Shown here in pieces: positions 27,367 through 36,444 of a stretch of DNA of 64,000 bases. Position numbers and translations under genes: made by a program. The notes beneath the pieces were generated by a model, which saw only the letters and a list, made by a program, of their open reading frames with translations, did no database searches and was not told the DNA's origin. Source of the DNA: Marinigracilibium pacificum. GTDB taxonomy: Bacteria; Bacteroidota; Bacteroidia; Cytophagales; Cyclobacteriaceae. The stretch lies in the NCBI RefSeq assembly GCF_012926615.1, contig NZ_JABBNU010000003.1, positions 1 to 64,000 of the forward strand, given 5' to 3'. Each line of letters starts with the position of its first letter. Position 1 is the stretch's first letter.

Positions 27367-28132
27367 CCGATATATATTATCTATTGCAGGACTTGACCCT
27401 TCAGCAGGTGCCGGATTAACATCTGACATTAAAACTTTTGAAGCTTTCGGTAATTATGGACTTTCGGTTTGTACCTCAGTTACCATACAAAATGATATTG
27501 ATTTTAAAGCCTCACATTGGGTAGAAACTAATATAATTCTAGACCAGATAGACATTCTTTTTGATCGCTTCACAATAGAAGTAGTCAAAATAGGCGTCGT
27601 AAGAAACTGGGATACTCTAGCTACCATTGTTGACAGACTTAAAATACACAATCCAGCAATAAAAATCATTTTAGATCCGATATTAAAAGCCTCAGCCGGA
27701 TATGAGTTTAATGAAAATAGCAATAGTTCTATACTCGATAATATTTTGCAAAGGATATGCATGATTACTCCTAATTATCAGGAAATACAATTGCTCTATC
27801 CTGCAAAAACTATTAGAGAAACCATTGCCCATATTACCAGGCATACCAATCTATACCTAAAGGGCGGCCATAATGAAACAGAGAAAGGAACAGATGTAGT
27901 TTATATAAATGGTAAAAAGCCTTTGGTTCTTTCCCCTAGGCTTTCAACAGTTTATGAAAAACATGGGAGTGGTTGCGTTTTATCATCGGCTTTAGCCGCA
28001 AGCATTGCTTCCGGACTGACACTTGAAGATTCAAGCAGGAAGGCAAAGCAATATACAGAGCAGTTTTTAGCAAGTAATCAGGGTTTACTTGGTACGCACC
28101 AATCATTTTCACTCCAAAAACATTCATTATGA
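27350..28132 (+). CDS. thiD: Hydroxymethylpyrimidine/phosphomethylpyrimidine kinase ThiD
   Basis: A 260-residue ribokinase-fold kinase that phosphorylates HMP and HMP phosphate to HMP pyrophosphate for thiamine assembly. The N-terminus shows LSIAGLDPSAGAGLTSDIKT with the substrate-binding pattern, and VCTSVTIQND follows. The ATP/anion-hole end carries LYLKGGH and EKHGSGCVLSSALAA, where the aspartate of the usual GTGC box is replaced by Ser-Gly-Cys as in the related family motif. It overlaps the preceding ThiE-like gene by 17 bp and thiE by 4 bp, consistent with coupled translation. Confidence 0.94.
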   Translation: MKEASNRYILSIAGLDPSAGAGLTSDIKTFEAFGNYGLSVCTSVTIQNDIDFKASHWVETNIILDQIDILFDRFTIEVVKIGVVRNWDTLATIVDRLKIHNPAIKIILDPILKASAGYEFNENSNSSILDNILQRICMITPNYQEIQLLYPAKTIRETIAHITRHTNLYLKGGHNETEKGTDVVYINGKKPLVLSPRLSTVYEKHGSGCVLSSALAASIASGLTLEDSSRKAKQYTEQFLASNQGLLGTHQSFSLQKHSL

Positions 28133-28761
28133 TAATTCCTAAATTACACTATATATCTCAAGGAAAGACTGCAGCAGAACATCTCGAAAATATTCGAAAG
28201 GCGTGTGCTGAGGGCATTGAATTAGTCCAACTTCGATTAAAAAATTATGATGAGACGACTATTTTAAATGTTGCCCGAATTGCTCGTGAGATTACAAGTA
28301 GCTATCAAACGAAATTAATTATTAACGATTATTTTAAGGTCGCTGCCACTATAAAAGCCGATGGTGTTCATTTGGGAAAAACTGATACTTGCCCTGATAT
28401 TGCCCGTGAGTATTTGGAAGACTGGCAGATAATTGGTGGTACAGCCAATACACTTGACGACTGCAATTCATTGATCAATAAAAAAATCAATTATATAGGT
28501 CTTGGCCCCTTTCAGTTTACAACTACAAAAGATAATCTTAGCCCTGTACTTGGATCTCAAGGTTATAGAGTTATTTGTCAATCTCTGAATTCTCCTATCC
28601 CGATCATTGCTATCGGAGGAATCACCCTAAACGATGTTCCTTCAATATTAGAAACAGGAGTTTATGGAATAGCTGTTTCCGGCGAAATAACCAAAAACTT
28701 TAATAATGTGAGTAAGCTTCGCGAATTACTGACTGATTCCGGTTTAATGGAAAAGATTTAA
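28129..28761 (+). CDS. thiE: Thiamine phosphate synthase ThiE
   Basis: A 210-residue TIM-barrel enzyme that joins HMP pyrophosphate to thiazole phosphate to make thiamine phosphate. Signature features are EGIELVQLRLKN, LIINDYFKVAATIKADGVHL with GKTD after it, IIGGTANTLDD, YIGLGPFQFTTTK and IPIIAIGGITLNDV. These include the usual substrate and phosphate contacts. It is the more canonical of two ThiE-like genes in the operon. It overlaps thiD by 4 bp and is followed after 21 bp by thiG. Confidence 0.94.
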   Translation: MIIPKLHYISQGKTAAEHLENIRKACAEGIELVQLRLKNYDETTILNVARIAREITSSYQTKLIINDYFKVAATIKADGVHLGKTDTCPDIAREYLEDWQIIGGTANTLDDCNSLINKKINYIGLGPFQFTTTKDNLSPVLGSQGYRVICQSLNSPIPIIAIGGITLNDVPSILETGVYGIAVSGEITKNFNNVSKLRELLTDSGLMEKI

Positions 28762-28782
28762 TGATAAATCAGACCTAATTAA

Positions 28783-29556
28783 ATGAAAGACAAATTAAAA
28801 ATAGCAGATAAAACCTTCAGTTCGAGACTTTTTACTGGAACAGGTAAATTTAGCAGTTCACAACAAATGCGCGAAGCAATACTAGCTTCCGAAAGTGAAC
28901 TGGTAACAGTGGCATTAAAACGAGTAGAATTAAATAACGAAACTGACGATATTCTTTTACACCTGAAGGAAAAACATATTAACCTTTTACCAAATACTTC
29001 AGGAGTCAGGACTGCAAAAGAAGCAGTTTTTGCTGCCGAACTTGCAAGAGAGGCATTGGCTACTAATTGGATCAAACTAGAAATTCATCCCGATCCAAAA
29101 TACTTTCTTCCTGACCCGATAGAAACATTACAGGCAGCTGAAGAACTTGTCAAAAAAGGGTTTGTTGTTATGCCATATATTCATGCTGACCCTGTCTTAT
29201 GTAAACGTCTTGAAGAAGTGGGTGTTCAATGTGTTATGCCTTTAGGCGCTCCCATCGGTAGTAATAAAGGAATCAGAACCTTTGATTTTCTCGAAATCAT
29301 TATCGAGCAAAGCAATGTACCGGTAATTATAGATGCTGGTATCGGAGCCCCATCTCATGCAGCTTACGCTATGGAGCTTGGTGCAGATGCGGTGCTTGTA
29401 AATACGGCTATTGCCGTTTCTCAAAACCCAATAGAAATGGCAATCGCTTTTAAAAAAGCAGTTGAAGCAGGCCGTATCGCATATCAAGCAAAATTGGCAC
29501 CAATCAAACAACACGCAGAAGCTAGTAGTCCATTAACATCTTTCCTCAATGAGTAG
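28783..29556 (+). CDS. thiG: Thiazole synthase ThiG
   Basis: A 257-residue TIM-barrel enzyme that forms the thiazole phosphate ring from deoxyxylulose phosphate, ThiS thiocarboxylate and dehydroglycine. The catalytic lysine lies in [18 protein letters not shown], and further family motifs are [31 protein letters not shown] and [20 protein letters not shown]. Length is typical. The gene overlaps thiH by 8 bp; ThiG and ThiH supply the ring and the glycine-derived imine respectively. Confidence 0.97.
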   Translation: MKDKLKIADKTFSSRLFTGTGKFSSSQQMREAILASESELVTVALKRVELNNETDDILLHLKEKHINLLPNTSGVRTAKEAVFAAELAREALATNWIKLEIHPDPKYFLPDPIETLQAAEELVKKGFVVMPYIHADPVLCKRLEEVGVQCVMPLGAPIGSNKGIRTFDFLEIIIEQSNVPVIIDAGIGAPSHAAYAMELGADAVLVNTAIAVSQNPIEMAIAFKKAVEAGRIAYQAKLAPIKQHAEASSPLTSFLNE

Positions 29557-30661
29557 TTTTAAAGATACATTTGATCAATACAATTGGGATTCGCTTAAAA
29601 ACGAAATCTATTCTTTTACCGAATCGGATGTTAGAGTTGTATTGACAAAAAATAAAATCACTCTTGATGATTTTAAAATATTGATTTCACCAGCCGCAAG
29701 ACCATATCTTGAAGAAATGGCTCAGCGAAGTAATCAGATCACAAAAAAGAGATTTGGCAACACTATTCAGATGTACATTCCTATGTACCTGTCTAATGAA
29801 TGCCAGAACATTTGTACTTATTGCGGGTTTAGCATGACTAATAATACTCCCAGAAAGACACTTTCAGATAAAGAAATTCTCGAGGAAGTAGAACATATCA
29901 AAAGTCTTGGATACGATCATATTTTATTGGTGACAGGTGAAGCAAATAAAACTGTCGGGGTTTCATATTTAAAACATGCTATTCAACTTATTCGTGATCA
30001 TTTTTCAAATATCAGTATTGAAGTTCAACCATTATATCAGGAAGAATATGAGTCATTAATTGAAGAAGGATTATATGCTGTTTTAGTATATCAGGAAACA
30101 TACAACCAGGAAACATATAAAATCCATCATCCAAAGGGCAGAAAATCAAACTTCGAATACCGCTTAGATACGCCAGATCGACTGGGTAAAGCAGGTATAC
30201 ATAAAATTGGCATCGGAGCGCTATTTGGCCTTGAAGACTGGCGGGTTGACAGTTTTTATACCGCTCTGCATTTAAAATACTTGCAGAAAACGTACTGGAA
30301 AACCAAATACTCGATTTCATTTCCTCGGTTGCGTCCTCATCAGGGCGATGTTCAACCAAAATTAGAAATGACAGATGCAGACCTTGTACAACTAATATGT
30401 GCTTACCGTATGTTGGATGAAGATGTTGAGCTATCGATGTCAACAAGGGAAAGTGAAACTTTCAGGAACAACATTATCAATCTTGGGATTACTTCTATTA
30501 GTGCCGAATCAAAAACTAATCCAGGTGGTTATTCGGTAGAGCCTCAAGCATTAGAGCAATTTGAAATTTCAGACGAAAGAAGCACCCAAGAAATAATAAA
30601 CCTTATCAAATCACAAGGGTACGAAGTAGTTTGGAAAGACTGGGACAGGATTTACTCTTAA
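29549..30661 (+). CDS. thiH: 2-iminoacetate synthase ThiH
   Basis: A 370-residue radical SAM enzyme that cleaves tyrosine to give dehydroglycine (2-iminoacetate) for thiazole synthesis. The cluster motif CxxxCxxC is seen as Cys85, Cys89 and Cys92 in [14 protein letters not shown]. Other ThiH-type blocks are [32 protein letters not shown] and the late [10 protein letters not shown]. This is an anaerobe-compatible alternative to the oxidative ThiO route, and no thiO is visible here. It overlaps thiG by 8 bp and lies 10 bp before thiF. Confidence 0.96.
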   Translation: MSSFKDTFDQYNWDSLKNEIYSFTESDVRVVLTKNKITLDDFKILISPAARPYLEEMAQRSNQITKKRFGNTIQMYIPMYLSNECQNICTYCGFSMTNNTPRKTLSDKEILEEVEHIKSLGYDHILLVTGEANKTVGVSYLKHAIQLIRDHFSNISIEVQPLYQEEYESLIEEGLYAVLVYQETYNQETYKIHHPKGRKSNFEYRLDTPDRLGKAGIHKIGIGALFGLEDWRVDSFYTALHLKYLQKTYWKTKYSISFPRLRPHQGDVQPKLEMTDADLVQLICAYRMLDEDVELSMSTRESETFRNNIINLGITSISAESKTNPGGYSVEPQALEQFEISDERSTQEIINLIKSQGYEVVWKDWDRIYS

Positions 30662-30671
30662 TTAATTGTAG

Positions 30672-31727
30672 ATGGAACTCAATAAGTTAGAAAAACAACA
30701 GTATAACAGGCATATCATTCTCAATGAAGTGGGGCTTGAAGGCCAGTTAAAACTCAAGAAGGCTAAAGTACTGGTAATTGGAGCTGGTGGACTAGGGTGT
30801 CCGGTTTTACAATACCTCACCGCTGCTGGAGTTGGAAAAATAGGTATACTAGATGATGATGCAATAGAAATTTCCAACCTTCAGAGGCAGGTTTTATATT
30901 CATATTGGGATGTGGGAAGAAATAAAGCAATCGCTGCAGCTGACAGATTACAATCTCACAATCCTACAGTTCTTTTTGATGTTCATAATCTGCGACTAAC
31001 AAATGAAAATGTTCTTGAAATTATCGACCCGTATGATATCATAATTGATTGTACGGATAATTTCCCAACAAGATATTTAATTAATGATGCATCGGTTATT
31101 AAAAACAAACCAGTTGTTTTTGGTTCTATATTTAAATTCGAAGGACAGGTATCTGTTTTTAATTATCAAAACGGACCAACATACAGATGTTTATATCCTA
31201 CACCTCCAAATCCTAATGAGTCTCCAAATTGTTCTGATATTGGTGTACTTGGTGTTTTACCTGGAATCATTGGAAGTCTACAAGCCAATGAAGCATTAAA
31301 AATCATCCTTGATTTAGGTGATGTGTTGAATGGTAAACTTCTCAAATATGATGCTCTTTCGATGCAACAAATGATCCTTTCATTCAAAAAAGACAATTCA
31401 ATCACTATTAATACCCTTGACAGTGATTACCCTGGCTTTTGTGGATTTTCAGATTCAGTAGAGGAAATAAGCATAGAAGAATATTATAATAATTTTCAGG
31501 AATACAACCTTTTGGATGTACGAACAACGGAAGAACGACAAATAAGCAGCATTGAAAGTATACATATTCCCATTGATGAGTTATCACAACGGATACATGA
31601 AGTGCCCCAAGATAAGGAACTGATTATATTTTGTAAATCAGGAATTCGTAGTAAAAAAGCAATAGAAATATTAAGAAAGAATGGAATTAAGATTAAGTTA
31701 TCCAATTTAAAAAACGGATTGAATTAA
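30672..31727 (+). CDS. thiF: ThiF/MoeB-like adenylyltransferase with C-terminal rhodanese domain
   Basis: A 351-residue E1-like enzyme that adenylates the ThiS C-terminus. The N-terminal domain has the glycine-rich nucleotide-binding motif VLVIGAGGLGCPVLQYL, the arginine-containing ISNLQRQVLY, and IIDCTDNFPTRYLINDA. Unlike short ThiF it carries a C-terminal rhodanese domain (about 265-350) with the active loop FCKSGIRSKKA, which can supply sulfur as a persulfide. MoeB and ThiF cannot be told apart by sequence alone, but the operon supports a thiamine role. Last gene of the operon. Confidence 0.9.
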   Translation: MELNKLEKQQYNRHIILNEVGLEGQLKLKKAKVLVIGAGGLGCPVLQYLTAAGVGKIGILDDDAIEISNLQRQVLYSYWDVGRNKAIAAADRLQSHNPTVLFDVHNLRLTNENVLEIIDPYDIIIDCTDNFPTRYLINDASVIKNKPVVFGSIFKFEGQVSVFNYQNGPTYRCLYPTPPNPNESPNCSDIGVLGVLPGIIGSLQANEALKIILDLGDVLNGKLLKYDALSMQQMILSFKKDNSITINTLDSDYPGFCGFSDSVEEISIEEYYNNFQEYNLLDVRTTEERQISSIESIHIPIDELSQRIHEVPQDKELIIFCKSGIRSKKAIEILRKNGIKIKLSNLKNGLN

Positions 31728-31740
31728 AATTCAATCCGTT
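31713..31740 (+). terminator. Terminator at the end of the thiamine operon
   Basis: The 13-bp stem AACGGATTGAATT paired with AATTCAATCCGTT straddles the thiF stop codon with a 2-nt gap. The T-run after it is short. It overlaps the coding end, which is unusual, but its position fits the operon end. Confidence 0.65.
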
Positions 31741-31809
31741 GTAATATAATTCCTTTTACTTATTTAAAGATTTAACACTAAAATATCTATGTAATCTATC
31801 GTAAAGCTA

Positions 31810-32760
31810 TTATTCCGACTGAACTAACACCTGGTTTTTAATCCCATTTAACTTTGTGGCTAGATTATTTGACGGACTTTGTGCCTTTACCTCTATAATT
31901 TCACCATTCGGCCCGATAATCATATGATGCGGAAATGCCTTATACCCATGTATTTCATCATTGTATCCTGCATTATTTAAAATCTCAATAAACGTTTCAC
32001 GACTGATAAATGAATGAGTTCCTTTTAGACCATATTTTTCAATAATAATACGTTGCTTTTGTTTTTCACCAGGAACAGATCGATCAACTCCGATAAATAA
32101 TAAATGAACCTTATCATCATCAATCCTTTGAGTAAATTGATTATGCCTTCCGAATTCTTCGAGGCATGGTTTACATCCGGAATGCCAGATATCTACATAT
32201 AATACCTTCTTTTTAGTTTTAGCGAGTTCTTTGATCTTTTCCAGACTTGTTATTGAGTAATCCAAATAAATTTCATTTTTACTAATATCTCGTGAAAAAA
32301 AGAAGTAAAAACCACTAACAAATACTGTTGATATTAATATAAATACTAATCCTACTCTTTTTAATTGTTTTTTTGAAGCCTTTATTAACCACCAAATAAA
32401 AGCAATTAATCCACCAATTAACCCACTAACTAAAATAGCATTGAATGTATTATTAAAGTTGTGCCATTTTATCAAATAGCTCCACTTAAAAAATTTATTC
32501 TCCACTTCAACAAGCCAAAACAACCGACTTATATGAGTCAAAATAATTAAAGTAATTACAAACACAAAGGTGGAAATACCATATTTTGATCGCAAATTCG
32601 ACTTAATGGATAAATAACCTACTCCATAAATTATACCTATTATCATTAAGGTTTTGAATAATGAATAAATCATATAGAGTGTAGAAGTGGAAAAGAATAA
32701 ATGGTTGACTATGACAAACATGCATAAGCCAAAAATGAGGATTTTAATTAACAACTTCAT
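31810..32760 (-). CDS. Membrane protein with C-terminal thioredoxin-like (TlpA-type) domain
   Basis: A 316-residue inner-membrane protein with about four hydrophobic segments in residues 5-150, followed by a thioredoxin-like domain (about 165-315). The redox site is the pair Cys196 and Cys199 in WHSGCKPCLEEF, and the later FPHHMIIGPNGEIIEV carries the family's cis-proline region (the expected proline precedes His-His). It could feed or accept electrons for disulfide exchange in the envelope. It is transcribed divergently from the LytS-type kinase, with about 200 bp between them. The redoxin fold is fairly safe, the partner is not known. Confidence 0.8.
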   Translation of the reverse strand: MKLLIKILIFGLCMFVIVNHLFFSTSTLYMIYSLFKTLMIIGIIYGVGYLSIKSNLRSKYGISTFVFVITLIILTHISRLFWLVEVENKFFKWSYLIKWHNFNNTFNAILVSGLIGGLIAFIWWLIKASKKQLKRVGLVFILISTVFVSGFYFFFSRDISKNEIYLDYSITSLEKIKELAKTKKKVLYVDIWHSGCKPCLEEFGRHNQFTQRIDDDKVHLLFIGVDRSVPGEKQKQRIIIEKYGLKGTHSFISRETFIEILNNAGYNDEIHGYKAFPHHMIIGPNGEIIEVKAQSPSNNLATKLNGIKNQVLVQSE

Positions 32761-32958
32761 AATTCTGCTTTTTGATCAAATGTTTGTTATTTCTTTTGAT
32801 AATAAAAATTTATTTGATCAACTAATAAAGTTCTATTTCAACGACTGAGAATCGAATATTTGATAGGATTAAGTGGCTTTTATTGTCGTTGGTATAGTAA
32901 TTCTCGTCGATTATCACCCATAATAGCTTAAAATGTTAAAGATTATTAGTTTACGATC

Positions 32959-34008
32959 ATGAATGGAAAAAGAATATTAAATCATTGTTTTTTCTGGATT
33001 CTAATAATAATCTGTTGGATATTTTGGGTTGATTCCAGAGTTGAAGTCTTTGATTATTTTGTAGACGGTTATAAAAATATTGGTTATTTGGTTAGCACCA
33101 ACCACTCTATCTTTATCTGGTATTGTATAGCCTCATTATTTAAAGCCATATTCGTTATAATTGTATTATACAAAATATTACCACAATTTGGGCATCATAT
33201 CAAATCCCTGTATTGGATTGTTATTAGTTTATCAATTGCAATCATTGCCGAATTTATAATTGCTCGAATATATTATAATAATGTTTCTTCAAACGTTGAT
33301 AAGTCCACCCTTATAAATTGGGACTATTCGGTAATACAAATTTTTGCTATTTACCTTTTTCTGGGATTTACCTGCATTATAATTTTTGCCGCATACCGAT
33401 GGTTTAGTAATTATCAGGTTCTTAAAAAACTTCATCAAAATCAAAACACTTATAATAAATTAAAAGAGCAGTTAAACCCACATTTTATGTTTAATGCAAT
33501 CAATGGAATCTATGAAATAGCAGTAACAGAAGAAAATGAAAAAATACAAGAGTCGATTATTAAATTGACCGATACATTAAGATATACTATTGATTCAATT
33601 GATCGAGATGAAGTCCTGGTGGAACAAGAAATTAATGCTATCAATAATTATATTGATCTCCAAAAGATACGATTTGATTTGACTGATTTAAAATTAGATA
33701 CTGAATTTGATATTAAAAACCTAGACTTTAAAATTGCTCCCCTACTTTTACTTAATTTCGTAGAAAATGCTTTTAAGCATGGATATCGTCATGACAAAAA
33801 ATCAATAATTAGTATTAAACTCGAAGTAAATAAAAAAGAATTGATATTGGATATTATAAACACCAATCATTCGCAAAGAATTAATTCAGATGGTGGAAAC
33901 CACAATTCAAAAAAAATACTTTCTTTGAAATATCCCGGTTTACATCGGTTAATTATTAAAAATGAAGAAAAATACTTTCAGGTAAAATTATGGATCAAAA
34001 CCAGATAA
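32959..34008 (+). CDS. LytS-type sensor histidine kinase (His_kinase family)
   Basis: A 349-residue membrane kinase with four N-terminal transmembrane segments (roughly residues 6-25, 48-72, 79-102 and 120-145). The phosphoacceptor motif LNPHFMFNAING places His175 in the LytS/YehU-type box. The N-box is clear in LLLLNFVENAFKHGYR, but the usual GxGxGL lid is degenerate (GGNHNSKKIL then PGLHRL), so the kinase may be weak or have altered nucleotide handling. It pairs with the LytTR response regulator that starts inside its last 19 bp. The stimulus is unknown. Confidence 0.9.
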   Translation: MNGKRILNHCFFWILIIICWIFWVDSRVEVFDYFVDGYKNIGYLVSTNHSIFIWYCIASLFKAIFVIIVLYKILPQFGHHIKSLYWIVISLSIAIIAEFIIARIYYNNVSSNVDKSTLINWDYSVIQIFAIYLFLGFTCIIIFAAYRWFSNYQVLKKLHQNQNTYNKLKEQLNPHFMFNAINGIYEIAVTEENEKIQESIIKLTDTLRYTIDSIDRDEVLVEQEINAINNYIDLQKIRFDLTDLKLDTEFDIKNLDFKIAPLLLLNFVENAFKHGYRHDKKSIISIKLEVNKKELILDIINTNHSQRINSDGGNHNSKKILSLKYPGLHRLIIKNEEKYFQVKLWIKTR

Positions 34009-34694
34009 GCTGCATTGCTGTTGATGATGAACCTTCTGCCCTCCGAATTATTGAAGCCTTTGCTAAAAAAGTTAGTTCCGTAAAATTAAAAGCTTCATTC
34101 AAGAATCCGGTTGATGCGTTAACTTATCTTCAATCTAACTCAGTACAACTAATGTTTCTGGATATTAACATGCCTGATTTATCGGGTATTGAATTCATGA
34201 AAAGTCTTAAAACCCCTCCATTAATTATTCTTACTACCGCTTATGAAGAATATGCATTGGAGAGCTATGAATATCAGGTAATCGACTATTTACTTAAGCC
34301 CATAGCCTTTCCGAGATTTCTAAAAGCAATTAATAAAGCTTCTGAGCAATTGTACTTAAATACGAAAAACACTTCTTTTGAAGGTGGTTCAATTATACTA
34401 AAAGACGCTGGTACATTGTATAATTTTAAAGAGCAGGCTATTTTATACCTTGAATCAATGGGGAACTATTTAAAGGTAATGACAGATTCAGGGCCAATTA
34501 CAATCAAATCAGGTCTGCAAGAATTTATCACCAGCCACCAGCTCCATAATATCTACAGAGTTCATAAATCATTCGCAGTAAACATAGACCACATTTCCAA
34601 AATAACTAATTATCAATTATTTATTAATGAAAAGGAAATACCGATTGGTAGAAAATTTAAAGATGATATACGAAGGATATTTATAAAAAAATAA
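33990..34694 (+). CDS. LytTR family response regulator
   Basis: A 234-residue response regulator with a receiver domain (about 1-125) and a C-terminal LytTR DNA-binding domain (about 135-234). The phosphorylation site is Asp58 in LMFLDINMPDLSG, with the acidic pair DDEPSA at the start and the lysine in DYLLKPIAF. The LytTR part includes the typical ILYLESMGNYLKV and YRVHKSFAVNIDHISKI. It overlaps the kinase gene by 19 bp and forms a pair with it. LytTR regulators bind short direct repeats; no target was identified here. Confidence 0.94.
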   Translation: MDQNQISCIAVDDEPSALRIIEAFAKKVSSVKLKASFKNPVDALTYLQSNSVQLMFLDINMPDLSGIEFMKSLKTPPLIILTTAYEEYALESYEYQVIDYLLKPIAFPRFLKAINKASEQLYLNTKNTSFEGGSIILKDAGTLYNFKEQAILYLESMGNYLKVMTDSGPITIKSGLQEFITSHQLHNIYRVHKSFAVNIDHISKITNYQLFINEKEIPIGRKFKDDIRRIFIKK

Positions 34695-34741
34695 CAGAAG
34701 AAATTCATCTATGAAATAACCAATAAAATCTAAAAAATTAT

Positions 34742-34787
34742 TGTCTCAATAGTGCGACATTTGTAACTTTGTCACACTATTGAGACA
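34742..34787 (+). promoter_or_regulatory. TetR operator overlapping a Bacteroidota-type promoter
   Basis: Two perfect 13-bp arms, TGTCTCAATAGTG (34742-34754) and CACTATTGAGACA (34775-34787), face each other with starts 33 bp apart, about three helical turns. Between them lies TAACTTTG (34764-34771), an exact match to the Bacteroidota -7 consensus TAnnTTTG. A TTG at 34741-34743 lies about 20 bp upstream of it and could serve as the -33 element. The right arm reaches the first base of the start codon. Binding of the TetR protein at this site would block its own promoter. Confidence 0.82.
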
Positions 34788-35350
34788 TGACAACAGATAC
34801 TAAAACAAAAATAATACTTGCAGCAATTAAGGTAATAAGTACTTCACCTTCTGCTCCAATGGAAGAAATCGCAGAAGCTGTTAATTTAAACAGAAGGACT
34901 CTACACAGGTATTTTTCAGGTAAAGAGGATCTAATCAAAGAAATTGTTGCTTTTGCCAGTCGTACTTGCTTAAAGAAGACCATTGCCTCTATTGAAATTT
35001 CAGATAACCCCAACATTCAACTTAAAACAATGTTTGAGCAAGACATTGAGTGTGGTTATCAATTTCGTTTTCTTTATAATTTTAAATCAAATCAACAGGG
35101 ATTAGAGAAAGAATCAGCAGAGTATAAAGAGATGTTGGCAATTATCAGGGGATTATTAAAAACATTATATTCTTCAGGAGTCATCAATCCAAAGTTAACT
35201 ATTGATTGGGTCGAAAAATTATACTTTTCTACAATAGATGCAGCTATAAATCAAAAAACTTCAATGGATGAATCAGGTGACCAAATAACTGAAATGGCAT
35301 GGATTTCATATTTCAATGCAATCAAGAATCCAGATAACCAAAGCAATTAA
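34787..35350 (+). CDS. TetR family transcriptional regulator
   Basis: A 187-residue repressor with an N-terminal TetR helix-turn-helix (about 8-55): LAAIKVISTSPSAPMEEIAE, then AVNLNRRTLHRYFSGKEDLI, which includes the recognition helix. The remaining helical part is the ligand and dimerisation domain. It is preceded by a strong palindromic site that overlaps the promoter and the start codon, so it very likely represses itself and the flavoprotein gene 19 bp downstream. Inducer not known; a redox or xenobiotic signal would fit the neighbour. The ATG at 34787 gives a short leader. Confidence 0.9.
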   Translation: MTTDTKTKIILAAIKVISTSPSAPMEEIAEAVNLNRRTLHRYFSGKEDLIKEIVAFASRTCLKKTIASIEISDNPNIQLKTMFEQDIECGYQFRFLYNFKSNQQGLEKESAEYKEMLAIIRGLLKTLYSSGVINPKLTIDWVEKLYFSTIDAAINQKTSMDESGDQITEMAWISYFNAIKNPDNQSN

Positions 35351-35369
35351 CATTTTAACCTAATATTAA

Positions 35370-36287
35370 ATGAACTACGAAGTAATTATTATTGGCGGGG
35401 GTCCTGCCGGTATGAGTGCGGCCCTTGTCTTAGGTAGAAGCAGGATAAAATCATTAGTATTAAATGCTGAAAACCCTAGAAACAGCATAACAACTCATTC
35501 TCACGGCTTTCTAACACAAGATGGCATCCATCCTTCTGAGATATTTAAAACAGCAAAAGAACAATTATCAAAATACACTGATGTAACTTATAAAAATGAA
35601 AAAGCAATCGAGGTTACAAAAACTGATGATTACTTTGAAGTTAGAAGTGAGGAAAATTCATATTCATCTAATAGAGTAATCATCGCTACCGGATACAGAG
35701 ATAACATCAAAGAAGTTGGAATCAAAGGGCTAGAGGATGTGTATGGTAAATCAGTTTATCCTTGTCCGTTTTGCGATGGTTTTGAAATGGCCGATAAACA
35801 ATTGGCTGTGTTTGGTGATGCTATGATGGGACCTATGTTTTCAAAAGTGATTGCACATTGGTCAAATGATGTAATTGTCTTTACAAATGGAGAGAAAGTA
35901 ACTGATCAGGAATTATTGAAGTCACTTCAAACCAACAACATTAGACTAATTGACAAAAAAATAAAGCAATTAAAATCTATAGATGGAATATTATCGGGTA
36001 TTGAACTAGAAGATGACACTATTATTAAAAGACAAGGTGGTTTTATAGCTGATACTATGGCGGTGGAGAATACTAACTTTGCTCGAAATTTGAATGTACC
36101 AATTGAAAATGGTCACTTTGGAATGGAAAGCTATAAAGTTGACGAAAATAAAGAAACTGAAATAAAAGGACTGTACATAATTGGAGATGCCCGATCTGGA
36201 TGGACAGGAGTTGCAGGAGCAGTTAATGAAGGTAGTGTAGTTGGTAAGGCTATAACTCACCAGATTATTGAAGAACATTGGAAATAA
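35370..36287 (+). CDS. Thioredoxin reductase-like NAD(P)/FAD oxidoreductase
   Basis: A 305-residue flavoprotein of the thioredoxin-reductase fold. The FAD-binding start VIIIGGGPAGMSAALVLG is clear, the second FAD motif YIIGDARSGWTGVAGAVNEG is near the end, and the redox-active pair is Cys132 and Cys135 in YPCPFCDGFE. The usual NADPH-binding GGGxSA pattern of the central domain is replaced by VFGDAMMGPM, so cofactor use may differ from true TrxB. Probably a disulfide or small-molecule reductase under the TetR regulator 19 bp upstream. Its electron acceptor is unknown. Confidence 0.88.
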   Translation: MNYEVIIIGGGPAGMSAALVLGRSRIKSLVLNAENPRNSITTHSHGFLTQDGIHPSEIFKTAKEQLSKYTDVTYKNEKAIEVTKTDDYFEVRSEENSYSSNRVIIATGYRDNIKEVGIKGLEDVYGKSVYPCPFCDGFEMADKQLAVFGDAMMGPMFSKVIAHWSNDVIVFTNGEKVTDQELLKSLQTNNIRLIDKKIKQLKSIDGILSGIELEDDTIIKRQGGFIADTMAVENTNFARNLNVPIENGHFGMESYKVDENKETEIKGLYIIGDARSGWTGVAGAVNEGSVVGKAITHQIIEEHWK

Positions 36288-36444
36288 TAGGTTTGCCAAA
36301 CAACATAATAAAAATATTTTTACAATAACAAGTCTTATAAATTATACCAGGATGTATTAAATTTATATATCAGCCATGCAAATCAGGTATTATATTTTTC
36401 ATCCTATTGCATTGATATTAAATAACAGAAAAACCAATACATTC

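Noticed and set aside
36376-36444. Upstream in-frame extension of the OmpA-family gene
   Set aside because: The ATG at 36445 gives a standard signal peptide at once, while the extension puts unrelated sequence in front of it.
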